This document shows, piece after piece, positions 19,207-26,573 of a stretch of DNA of 64,000 nucleotides. The notes below the pieces were generated by a model, which made no database searches, was not told where the DNA came from, and was given only the letters and a program-made list of their open reading frames with translations. The DNA lies in assembly GCF_900105765.1 (NCBI RefSeq), contig NZ_FNTX01000002.1, forward strand, positions 1,550,001 to 1,614,000, given 5' to 3'. Every line of letters starts with the position of its first letter. Position 1 is the first letter of the stretch. The position numbers and the translations under genes are program-made. The stretch is from Ruania alba (GTDB lineage Bacteria > Actinomycetota > Actinomycetes > Actinomycetales > Beutenbergiaceae).

Positions 19207-20160
19207 TCAGGCGTTCGGATCCGTGCGCCGGGTGAGGGTCAGCAGGGTGACGCTGGGCCGGCAGGCCAGCCGTACTGGAGTGAACGGGCTGGTGCCGATC
19301 CCGTTGCTCACGTGGAGCCACGCCGAGCCCGGCTCACCAGCAGCGCCCGGCCACTCGCTGAGCCCGCTGGCCCGGCCAGTGTCCAGATCACAATTGGTTA
19401 CCAGGGCGCCGTAACCGGGCACACACAGCTGCCCGCCGTGGGTGTGCCCGGCGAAGATCATGCCGCACCCGTCCGCGTGCATCGCGTTCAGCACCCGCTG
19501 GTACGGCGCGTGCGCCACGCCCAGGCGCACGACGGCGTCCCCACCGGATGCACCGCCGTCGGCAGCGGGGAAGCGGTCCCGATCCAGGTGGGGGTCATCA
19601 ACACCGACGAGTGCGAACGGAACGCCGCGCACCGACAGTGTGTCCCGTCTGTTCGTCAGGTCACGCCACCCGGCCGCGGCGAAGGCTCTGCCCAGCTCAC
19701 GGCCCGGAAGGTCCTCGGGTGGTGGCCCTTCTGCGTCGGTGCGTCGGGCGTCCCGGAGGAGGTAGCGGGCCGGGTTCTTCATCTGCGGGGCGTAGTAGTC
19801 GTTGGAGCCCATCACGAACGCGCCGGGGCGTTCGAGCAGCGGCTCGAGGGCGTGCAGCACGGTGGGCATCGCACGGCGGTGCGCCATATTGTCGCCGGTG
19901 TTGATCACCAGGTCCGGCTCGAGTTCGCCCAGCGCCCGCAACCACGCGATGGTGTGGCGCTGACGGGGGAGCAGATGCAGGTCGGAGAGGTGCAGCACCC
20001 GGATCTCGGGGGCCGTAGGTGGGAGGACGGGGACGCGCACCTGGCGCACCGTGTAGGCCTTCGCCTCCAGGAGGGACCAGCCGAGCGCGCCGAGCCCGAG
20101 GGCGGTGGCCGCGCCGGCCCCGGCCAGAGCAATCCGGGGGAGAGGAGGTGGGGATGGCAT
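19207..20160 (-). CDS. Membrane-anchored metallophosphoesterase
   Basis: 317 aa from ATG 20160. One N-terminal membrane helix (about residues 8-30) and then a calcineurin-like phosphoesterase domain with all metal motifs: LHLSDLHLL, VINTGDNM, MGSNDYY (GNHD position), VAHAPYQ and FAGHTHGGQLCVP. Substrate is unknown; homologues sit next to a class A PBP gene in many actinobacteria (Rv3683 beside ponA2, recalled), which suggests a cell-envelope role. The PBP gene upstream ends 15 bp before this ATG, so the two are probably co-transcribed. Confidence 0.93.
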   Translation of the reverse strand: MPSPPPLPRIALAGAGAATALGLGALGWSLLEAKAYTVRQVRVPVLPPTAPEIRVLHLSDLHLLPRQRHTIAWLRALGELEPDLVINTGDNMAHRRAMPTVLHALEPLLERPGAFVMGSNDYYAPQMKNPARYLLRDARRTDAEGPPPEDLPGRELGRAFAAAGWRDLTNRRDTLSVRGVPFALVGVDDPHLDRDRFPAADGGASGGDAVVRLGVAHAPYQRVLNAMHADGCGMIFAGHTHGGQLCVPGYGALVTNCDLDTGRASGLSEWPGAAGEPGSAWLHVSNGIGTSPFTPVRLACRPSVTLLTLTRRTDPNA

Positions 20161-20175
20161 CAGAGGTGGGCGGCG

Positions 20176-22719
20176 TCAGTTGTTGCCGCGGCCGTTCCCG
20201 CCGCCATTGTTGCCTCGGTCGCCGTCGTCGTCATCACCGTCGTCGTCGTTACCGCCACCGCCACCGTCACCGCCGTTGTCATTCCCGCCGTCGCCGTCAC
20301 CGTCATCATTGTTGCCGTTGTTGTCGTCGGGTTCCTCTGTCTCTTCTTCCTCCGGCTCCGGACCGTCACTGATGACCAGCCCGACCGACGAGCCGGGGCG
20401 GATCTGGGAACCGGCGCCAGGGCTGGTCCCGATCACGCGGCCGTCCGGCACGCTATCGCTGTAGGCGGTCGCACCCACGTACGTGCTGAACCCGGCCGAC
20501 CGCAGCGCGTTCTCGGCGTCGACCCGGGTCATCCCGGACACACTCGGCACCGGCTTGCGCTCACCGTAGATCTCCCGGTCGCGGGCCTCCTCGAACTCCT
20601 CCACGGCCATCCCGTCGGTGGCTTCGGACATGTAGTCCTGCCAGATCGGGGCGGCGAGGTTGCCGCCGTACCAGAATTCGCGGGTCGTGCCGTTGATGGT
20701 CTCCCAGAACATCGACTCGGTTCCCTCGGAGTAGCCCGCCCAGACCGCGGTGGCGAGTTGGGGGACATACCCGACGAACCACGCCGCGGAGTCGTCGTTC
20801 GCCGTTCCTGTCTTGCCGGCGATGGGGCGATCGGAGAGCACGGCGTTCTCACCCGTCCCGCCGTCGCTGGCCACTTCCTGCAGGGCGTGGTTCATCGCGT
20901 TCGCGACGCGAGGCTCCAGCACCTGGTTGCACTCGGCGTCCGGAACGGGCAGATCTTCGCCGTCCTGGTTCACCACGCGGGTGATGGCGATCGGGGTGCA
21001 GTAGGTGCCGCCGGAGGCGTAGGTGGCGAACGCAGCCGCCATGGTCAGCGGTGCTACCTCGTTCGCTCCCAAGGCCATCGACGGCACCACGGCCATCGAG
21101 TAGTCGCCGTACGGTTCGTCGTATCCCGGACCGGTGTACGGCTCGCCGGGTTCGACCGTGGCGTGGTGGAAACCCATACGCTGCACCGTGTCAGCAATAT
21201 CGCACTGATTGAGCTGGTTCGACATATTCGCGAACGCAGTGTTCACCGACTGGCGAGTGGCGTCGAGAACCGTCATCTGCGAGCCGCCCGCATTCTCAAT
21301 GTTGTTCGGTTCCCACGCTTTGACATCGACGAACTGCGGCAGGCACGTGTTCCAGGAAGAGCGCGGGAAGGACTGGTTGTCGGTACCGTCCACCCGATCG
21401 CTCAGCGAGTGGCCGTCGATCAACCACTGGGTGAGCACGAACGCCTTGAACGTCGAACCGGTCTGGAAGCCCTGCGAGCCCCCACGGTTCTGATCGGTGT
21501 TGAAGTTCACCTGGGTCGCGCGCGGTTCGTCGTCGGACGGGGTGCCGTAGGGCGTGTTCTGCGCCATCGCGAGGATCCGCCCGGTGCCCGGTTCGATCGT
21601 GGATGTTGCCGTCGACACCCCCGAGGGGTCGTCCATCGGGATGTGTTCGGTCAGAGCGTCGACCGCCTCCTGCTGCATCTCCGGGTCGATCGTGGTCTCG
21701 ATCCGCAACCCGCCGCGCACCAGGAGCTGGTAGCGGTCCGCCTGGGTCTCGCCGAACTCCGGGCTCTGCAGGATCTCGGCCTTGACGTAGTCGCAGAAAT
21801 AGGCGGAGATCCCTGCGGTGGCGCATCCGTTCGGGGTGTTCTGCACCTCGAGCATGTCCTCGACGGGAGTCTCGACCGCCTCGTCGTACTCCTCCTGAGT
21901 GATTTTGCCCTGGTTCAGCATGAGCTGAAGCACTGTGTCCCGGCGGTTCTGTGCGTTCTCCGGGTTCACTGCTGGGTTCCACTTGGCCGGGTTCTGCGTG
22001 ATCCCGGCAAGCAGGGCCGCCTCGGCCAGCGTCAGCTCGGCCGCGCTGTGCGAGAAGAAGTACCGCGAGGCGGCCTCCACGCCGTACTGGGACGGGCCGA
22101 ACTGGGCGATGTTCAGGTATCCCTCGAGGATCTCGTCCTTGCTGCGCTGCTGCTCCAGCGCGATCGCCAGCTTCGCCTCGCGGAGCTTGCGCGCAATGGT
22201 GGGCGCGGTGGCGGCGGCGATGGCGTCTGCGTCCTCGGCCCGTCGACCGGCCTCGATGAGCACGTTCTTCACGTACTGCTGGGTGAGGGTGGAACCACCC
22301 TGGTCGCTCAGGCCGAGCACGTTCTGCACGGCCGCGCGCATGATGCCCTCGGGGTCCACCCCGCCGTGGTCGTAGAAGCGGCGGTCCTCTACCGCCACCA
22401 CGGCCATCTGCATGTTCTCGGAGATGTCGTCCATCGGCCGCACGATCCGGTTCTCCAGGTAGAACCGGGCCAACAGTGACCCATCGCCGGCCACGATCAC
22501 GCTCTGCTCGGAGAGCTCTTCGCTGCCCAGCTCGGTCGGCAGCTCGTCGAACATCCGGCTCGCAGCGTCGGTGGTTGCACCGACGGTGGCCACAGCCGGC
22601 ATCACGAAGCCTGCAGAGAGCACGCCGCCCACGCCGGCGACCATCAGGAACGCCAGGAACATGGAGATCAGCTGCGCCACGTTGACCGTGCGAGAGGTCT
22701 CTCGTGAGGGAGGTGCCAT
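20176..22719 (-). CDS. ponA: Class A penicillin-binding protein with PASTA domain
   Basis: 847 aa from ATG 22719 (GTG 22740 is an alternative). Makes and cross-links peptidoglycan outside the membrane. Order: short cytoplasmic tail; membrane helix (about 14-45); GT51 transglycosylase with catalytic Glu in VAVEDRRFYDHGG (E111) and QGGSTLTQQYVKN; transpeptidase with TGSTFKAF (SxxK), SVNTAF (SxN) and AGKTGTAND (KTG); one PASTA domain (VPSVSGMTRVDAENALRSAG). It ends in a tail of about 60 residues made almost only of Glu, Asp, Asn and Gly. The layout matches mycobacterial PonA2 and its whiB4 neighbourhood. Confidence 0.95.
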   Translation of the reverse strand: MAPPSRETSRTVNVAQLISMFLAFLMVAGVGGVLSAGFVMPAVATVGATTDAASRMFDELPTELGSEELSEQSVIVAGDGSLLARFYLENRIVRPMDDISENMQMAVVAVEDRRFYDHGGVDPEGIMRAAVQNVLGLSDQGGSTLTQQYVKNVLIEAGRRAEDADAIAAATAPTIARKLREAKLAIALEQQRSKDEILEGYLNIAQFGPSQYGVEAASRYFFSHSAAELTLAEAALLAGITQNPAKWNPAVNPENAQNRRDTVLQLMLNQGKITQEEYDEAVETPVEDMLEVQNTPNGCATAGISAYFCDYVKAEILQSPEFGETQADRYQLLVRGGLRIETTIDPEMQQEAVDALTEHIPMDDPSGVSTATSTIEPGTGRILAMAQNTPYGTPSDDEPRATQVNFNTDQNRGGSQGFQTGSTFKAFVLTQWLIDGHSLSDRVDGTDNQSFPRSSWNTCLPQFVDVKAWEPNNIENAGGSQMTVLDATRQSVNTAFANMSNQLNQCDIADTVQRMGFHHATVEPGEPYTGPGYDEPYGDYSMAVVPSMALGANEVAPLTMAAAFATYASGGTYCTPIAITRVVNQDGEDLPVPDAECNQVLEPRVANAMNHALQEVASDGGTGENAVLSDRPIAGKTGTANDDSAAWFVGYVPQLATAVWAGYSEGTESMFWETINGTTREFWYGGNLAAPIWQDYMSEATDGMAVEEFEEARDREIYGERKPVPSVSGMTRVDAENALRSAGFSTYVGATAYSDSVPDGRVIGTSPGAGSQIRPGSSVGLVISDGPEPEEEETEEPDDNNGNNDDGDGDGGNDNGGDGGGGGNDDDGDDDDGDRGNNGGGNGRGNN

Positions 22720-22912
22720 GCCCCCAGAGTACGTTGCCACGCTGACAGGTGACCCACCCCGACTTTCATTCCCGCCGATTTCGGGATATAAACCGTGGTG
22801 GTGGCTGTGGTCGCCAACGTTGACAGCAAGGGTGGGCCTCGGGGGAGGTCAAGTAGTCGTTTCGACTCGCTTTTGATTCGGTCACACCACACTCGCAGGT
22901 GGAGAGGTGGAC

Positions 22913-23257
22913 ATGAGCACCAGGTTCGACGAAGAGTGGACGCTCAAGGCCGCATGCGCGACACGATCACCGGACGAACTGTTCGTCCAGGGAGCAGCTC
23001 AACGCCAAGTACGTGAGATCTGCTTCACCTGTCCGGTGCGGCTCGAGTGTCTGGTGGATGCCCTGGACAACCGGATCCAGTTCGGGGTCTGGGGCGGGAT
23101 GACCGAACGGGAGCGACGCGCGCTGTTGCGCAGCGAGCCCGAGGTGGAGGATTGGCGGTCCACGCTGGGCGACCTCGACCACGAGGAGCTCGACCAGTAC
23201 ATCGGGGTGCGGCGCTCCAAGGCTCGCCGACGGGTGGCCGGTGGCCGCGTCTCGTAG
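22913..23257 (+). CDS. whiB4: WhiB family regulator, WhiB4-like
   Basis: 114 aa from ATG 22913 with GGAGAGG five bases upstream (GTG 22907 lies inside that SD). Iron-sulfur ligands C15, C37, C40 and C46 (CATRSP, CFTCPVRLEC) are all present, followed by GVWGGMTERERR and a basic C-terminus (RRSKARRRVAGGR) for DNA contact. Divergent from ponA. In M. tuberculosis whiB4 is likewise beside ponA2 and acts as a redox-responsive regulator (recalled); the name rests on that synteny and is inferred, not proven. Confidence 0.88.
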   Translation: MSTRFDEEWTLKAACATRSPDELFVQGAAQRQVREICFTCPVRLECLVDALDNRIQFGVWGGMTERERRALLRSEPEVEDWRSTLGDLDHEELDQYIGVRRSKARRRVAGGRVS

Positions 23258-23266
23258 GATCGCGGC

Positions 23267-23422
23267 ATGACACGCTGGGAGTACGCGACCGTACCGTTGA
23301 TCATTCATGCCACGAAGCAGATCCTCGACCAATGGGGTGAGGACGGGTGGGAGCTCGTGCAGGTGGTCCCCGGCCCGGACAACAACGGGTTGGTGGCCTA
23401 CCTGAAGCGGGAGAAGGAGTGA
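23267..23422 (+). CDS. Small DUF4177-type protein
   Basis: 51 aa from ATG 23267, starting 9 bp after the WhiB stop. Sequence features: TRWEYATVPL at the start, ILDQWGEDGWELVQVVPG in the middle, and a basic end (LKREKE). This WEY...GWELV pattern is that of DUF4177, a small beta-alpha fold of unknown function; M. tuberculosis has a similar small gene at the same place (Rv3678A, recalled). Its stop overlaps the RidA GTG (GTGA), so they are translationally coupled. Confidence 0.8.
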   Translation: MTRWEYATVPLIIHATKQILDQWGEDGWELVQVVPGPDNNGLVAYLKREKE

Positions 23423-23892
23423 GCGCCTCCGCCCGCCTGGCCGAGTTGGGCATCGAGTTGCCCGACGTCGTCCCACCGGTCGCCTCCTACGTGCCGGCGG
23501 TGCAATTGGGCGCCCTGGTCTACACCTCCGGACAACTGCCGCTGTCCGGAGGGGCCCTAGTGCACACCGGCAAGGTCGGCGAGGGTGCGGGACTGGTCAG
23601 CGAGACGGACGCCACGGCGGCGGCCCGCGTGGCGGCGCTCAACGCCGTCGCTGCTGCCGCGTCGCTCGCCGGTGGCGTGGACCGGATCGCCCGTGTGGTC
23701 AAGGTGGTCGGCTTCGTCGCTTCCGACCCGTCGTTCACGGGCCAGCCCCGGGTGATCAACGGCGCCTCGAACCTCCTCCAGGAGATCTTCGGTGACGCGG
23801 GCGTGCACGCACGTTCCGCCGTCGGGGTGGCCGTGCTCCCGCTGGACGCCCCCGTCGAGGTGGAGCTGATCGTCGAGGTGACCACCCCATAA
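23419..23892 (+). CDS. RidA family protein
   Basis: 157 aa from GTG 23419, overlapping the DUF4177 stop, with AGAAGGA just upstream. The Rid fold is seen in AVQLGALVYTSGQLPLSGG, VKVVGFVASDPSFTGQPRVINGAS and HARSAVGVAVLPLDAPVEVELIVEV; the last has the Ala-Arg-Ser-Ala-Val-Gly block of the trimer interface, including the Arg that binds 2-iminoacids in RidA. RidA proteins hydrolyse reactive enamine/imine intermediates. This is the longer actinobacterial subgroup (Rv3678c-like), whose activity may differ. A hairpin follows. Confidence 0.9.
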   Translation: MSASARLAELGIELPDVVPPVASYVPAVQLGALVYTSGQLPLSGGALVHTGKVGEGAGLVSETDATAAARVAALNAVAAAASLAGGVDRIARVVKVVGFVASDPSFTGQPRVINGASNLLQEIFGDAGVHARSAVGVAVLPLDAPVEVELIVEVTTP

Positions 23893-23898
23893 CGCCAA

Positions 23899-23932
23899 CG
23901 CCCGACGGCGGCCCACCGGCCGCCGTCGGGCG
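23899..23932. terminator. Hairpin between convergent RidA and crp genes
   Basis: Perfect 15-bp stem, CGCCCGACGGCGGCC at 23899-23913 with 23918-23932, and a CACC loop, placed between two converging stops. GC-rich, no T tract; can serve both strands. Confidence 0.85.
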
Positions 23933-23946
23933 CTTGAGCGTGTGGT

Positions 23947-24624
23947 TCAGCGGGCGCGGTGGGTGAGACGGTCGATGTCCACCAGCACCACGGTGCGCCC
24001 CTGCAGCTGGATCCAGCCACGGTTGGAGAACTCGGCGAGCGCCTTGTTCACCGTCTCCCGGGTGGCTCCGACGAGCTGGGCGAGCTCCTCCTGGGTGAGG
24101 TCGTGGGTGACCCGCAGCCCGGAGTCGGTGCGCTCACCGAACCGGCGGCCCAGGTCCAGCAGCGCCTTGGACACGCGGCCGGGCACGTCGGAGAAGATCA
24201 GGTCGGCCACCTTGTCGTTGGTCTGCCGCAGGCGCAATGCCAGCGAGCGCAGCAGGTGCTGGGACACCTCCGGGCGTGCATCGAGGATCTGCAGCAGTCC
24301 CTGATGGCTCAGCTCGACCAGCTCGGTGGTGGCCAGCGCGGTGGCCGTAGCCGTGCGCTTGCCCGGGTCGTACAGGGACACCTCACCAAGGATCTCGCCG
24401 GGGCCGAGGATGGCCAGCAGGTGCTCCCGGCCGTCGGGCGCCATGTGCCCGAGCTTCACCTTGCCGGAACCGATCACGTACAACCGGTCCCCGGCGGAGC
24501 CCTCGTGGAAGATCTCCTCACCGCGACGGAACGTGAGTTCGGTGGTGCGTTCACGAACGGCGCGATAACTCTCATCGCTCAGCTCGGCGAACAGCGGGGC
24601 GGAACGAACCACGGCCTCGTCCAT
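23947..24624 (-). CDS. crp: Crp/Fnr family regulator (GlxR/Crp)
   Basis: 225 aa from ATG 24624, same length as mycobacterial Crp. The cyclic-nucleotide-binding domain is residues 10-125 (FRRGEEIFHEGSAGDRLYVIGSGKVKL; phosphate-binding GEILGEVSLYDPGKRTATATA). A dimer helix follows, then a winged helix with recognition sequence LTQEELAQLVGATRETVNKALAEF. Expected to bind cAMP and TGTGA-N6-TCACA sites across carbon metabolism genes. A near-consensus site lies in its own promoter region. Divergent from nth, as in M. tuberculosis (Rv3676, recalled). Confidence 0.94.
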   Translation of the reverse strand: MDEAVVRSAPLFAELSDESYRAVRERTTELTFRRGEEIFHEGSAGDRLYVIGSGKVKLGHMAPDGREHLLAILGPGEILGEVSLYDPGKRTATATALATTELVELSHQGLLQILDARPEVSQHLLRSLALRLRQTNDKVADLIFSDVPGRVSKALLDLGRRFGERTDSGLRVTHDLTQEELAQLVGATRETVNKALAEFSNRGWIQLQGRTVVLVDIDRLTHRAR

Positions 24625-24646
24625 CTCAAGATGTCCCTTCAGTTGC

Positions 24647-24662
24647 TGTGAGGTCAGCCACA
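24647..24662. promoter_or_regulatory. Candidate Crp/GlxR site upstream of crp
   Basis: TGTGAGGTCAGCCACA matches TGTGA-N6-TCACA with a single substitution. It lies 23 bp upstream of the crp ATG in the 129-bp crp-nth intergenic region, so it would fit negative autoregulation of crp. Found by eye only. Confidence 0.6.
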
Positions 24663-24753
24663 GTCTGCCACTCTTCGGCAGGTGGGCACGTCCGCAACGC
24701 TGCGTAGTCTGAGCAGACCAACCACGAACGCCGCAGATCAGGAGGAACCTCGG

Positions 24754-25437
24754 GTGCGTGCAGAACCACTCCAGATCGACGATCTCCTGGGAGATGCGTA
24801 CCCGGACGCGCACTGCGAACTGGACTATCGCACACCGCTGGAGCTCCTCGTCGCCACGGTGCTCTCGGCCCAGTGCACCGACGAACGGGTCAACCTGACC
24901 ACACCGGCCGTGTTCGCGCGCTACCCGGACGCCGCCGCCTACGCCGGCGCGGACCGTGCCGAGCTGGAAGCGCTGATCCGCCCCACCGGGTTCTTCCGGA
25001 ACAAGGCCGCCGCGATCCAGGGCATCGGCGCTGCCCTCGTGGCCGAGCACGGGGGAGAGGTGCCCGGCACCCTGGAGGAGCTGGTGGCGCTGCCCGGGGT
25101 GGGCCGCAAGACTGCGAATGTGGTGCTCGGGAACGCCTTCGACGTGCCCGGGATCACCGTGGATACCCACGTCGGCCGGCTCTCCCGGCGGCTCGGTTGG
25201 ACCACGAACACCGACGCGGTGAAGGTGGAGCGGGACCTGATGGAACTGTTCCCGGCCGAACGCTGGGTGATGCTCTGCCACCGGCTGATCTTTCATGGCC
25301 GGCGCACCTGCACCTCCCGCAAACCCGCGTGCGAGCGGTGCCCGCTCGCGGACCTGTGCCCGTCCTACCCGACGGGGGAGCCGCCGGCGCCGAAGAAGTC
25401 CCGCGCGAAGGGGCGGAGCCGGTCCACGAAACAATGA
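24754..25437 (+). CDS. nth: Endonuclease III
   Basis: Base-excision repair glycosylase/AP lyase for oxidised pyrimidines. 227 aa from GTG 24754, with AGGAGGAA six bases upstream; the frame is open earlier but lacks an SD. HhH motif [17 protein letters not shown] carries catalytic K119; D137 is in [12 protein letters not shown]. The 4Fe-4S ligands follow C-x6-C-x2-C-x5-C in [18 protein letters not shown] basic tail ([13 protein letters not shown]) ends the protein. Divergent from crp. Confidence 0.96.
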   Translation: MRAEPLQIDDLLGDAYPDAHCELDYRTPLELLVATVLSAQCTDERVNLTTPAVFARYPDAAAYAGADRAELEALIRPTGFFRNKAAAIQGIGAALVAEHGGEVPGTLEELVALPGVGRKTANVVLGNAFDVPGITVDTHVGRLSRRLGWTTNTDAVKVERDLMELFPAERWVMLCHRLIFHGRRTCTSRKPACERCPLADLCPSYPTGEPPAPKKSRAKGRSRSTKQ

Positions 25438-25467
25438 CGCGTGAAGCAACCTTCGGCAGCAGCGCGC

Positions 25468-26376
25468 TCACTCCAGCTCGTCGAGCCACCCGATCAGCAG
25501 CTCACTGACCTCCTCCGGCGCCTCCTCGGGCAGCCAGTGCCCGGCACCGTCGATCGTGACCCGCGAGTAGCGGGCGTGCGTGTAGTCGCCGTCCCGCCGG
25601 AACGAGGCCCCGGTGAACACCGGGTCCGCCGATCCGCGCACCGACAGCACCGGCACCTGGATGCCCGTGTTCACCCGGGCGCGGTACCGCTGCCCGTCCA
25701 CCCGCGGGGTGGACCGCAACGACCAGCGCAGCTGCTCCATCGCACTGTGCGCCACGAACGGCAGCCGCATCGCGTCGGTGTACAGGTTCACCGACTCCGG
25801 CTCCCACGCGGGAGCCCCCCATGCCTGCAGAAGGCGAGCAACGCCGTCGGAGTGGGTGAACGACCGCTCCGGGAACCACGGCACCTGGAACCGCGCCAGC
25901 GTGGCCAGTGTGCTCGCCGGAGTGACCTGGTGTGATGGGGTGTGCAGCGGCACCGGGTGCGGGGCGCCGAGCACCGCGATGGCACGGGTCACCTCCGGCG
26001 CCATCGCCGGCATCGACCAGGCCACCTGCCCGCCAAGGCCGTGCCCGATCACGACGGCGGAGCTCGCCCCGAGCGAGCGGATCACCCCACGGACGTCGGC
26101 CACCATCGACGGTGTGTCGTGGCCGGAGGGTGGTTTGTCCGACCCGGCGTACCCGCGCAGGTCCATCGCCGCCACCCGGTAGCCGGCAGCAGCCAGAGCG
26201 GGGATCTGCGCCCGCCACGCCCACCAGAACTGCGGGAAGGCGTGCAGCAGTACCACCAGCGGCGCCTCACCGTCGTCCGGCCCGGCCAGTGCCAGGTGGA
26301 ACCGGCCCCCGTTGGCGGCCACCATCCGGTGGGCCCAGGGCCCGCCGGCCAGCACGATCGAGGGGTCAACAATCAC
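25468..26376 (-). CDS. Alpha/beta hydrolase, EphE-like, nucleophile replaced
   Basis: 302 aa from GTG 26376; ATG 26325 is an alternative, and the frame is open to 26505 but there it runs into hairpin DNA. The fold is clear: VVLLHAFPQFWWAWRAQIPAL, DLRGYAGSDKPP, acid region VRGSADPVF and GAGHWLPEEAPEEV with the histidine. At the nucleophile elbow the sequence is VVIGHGLGGQVAW, so residue 113 is Gly instead of Ser/Asp. The gene position between nth and acs matches ephE in M. tuberculosis (recalled). Either it is catalytically altered or uses another residue. No obvious SD. Confidence 0.85.
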   Translation of the reverse strand: MIVDPSIVLAGGPWAHRMVAANGGRFHLALAGPDDGEAPLVVLLHAFPQFWWAWRAQIPALAAAGYRVAAMDLRGYAGSDKPPSGHDTPSMVADVRGVIRSLGASSAVVIGHGLGGQVAWSMPAMAPEVTRAIAVLGAPHPVPLHTPSHQVTPASTLATLARFQVPWFPERSFTHSDGVARLLQAWGAPAWEPESVNLYTDAMRLPFVAHSAMEQLRWSLRSTPRVDGQRYRARVNTGIQVPVLSVRGSADPVFTGASFRRDGDYTHARYSRVTIDGAGHWLPEEAPEEVSELLIGWLDELE

Positions 26377-26437
26377 GGGAGGTGACGTTACCCGTGCGTG
26401 CAGGTCGGGCGAATCATCCCCAAGGCGGAGAGCAGAG

Positions 26438-26496
26438 ATCCCTCGTCGATCTGGCGGTGGAGTCGAGACGACCCAGCGACCAGATCGACGAGGGAT
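26438..26496. repeat. Palindromic hairpin 1 upstream of hydrolase
   Basis: Perfect 17-bp arms, ATCCCTCGTCGATCTGG at 26438-26454 against 26480-26496, separated by 25 bases which can themselves partly pair (TGG-A-GTCG with CGACCCA). Total length 59 bp. It lies between acs and the hydrolase, both on the minus strand, so it could end acs transcription, but a second, longer hairpin stands closer to acs. Confidence 0.75.
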
Positions 26497-26501
26497 TCCC
26501 C

Positions 26502-26568
26502 CCACCCGAAATCGGACGTCGATCCGGCTACTGAGGAGTAGCCAGATCGACGTCCGATTTCGGGGTGG
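26502..26568. terminator. Long hairpin downstream of acs
   Basis: Arms 26502-26532 and 26537-26568 pair over about 31 bp with one bulged base and one mismatch, closing on a 4-base loop. The core is GAAATCGGACGTCGATC. It begins 6 bp after the acs stop (26574) on the minus strand. An unusually long stem for a terminator; see findings. Confidence 0.7.
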
Positions 26569-26573
26569 AGGGC

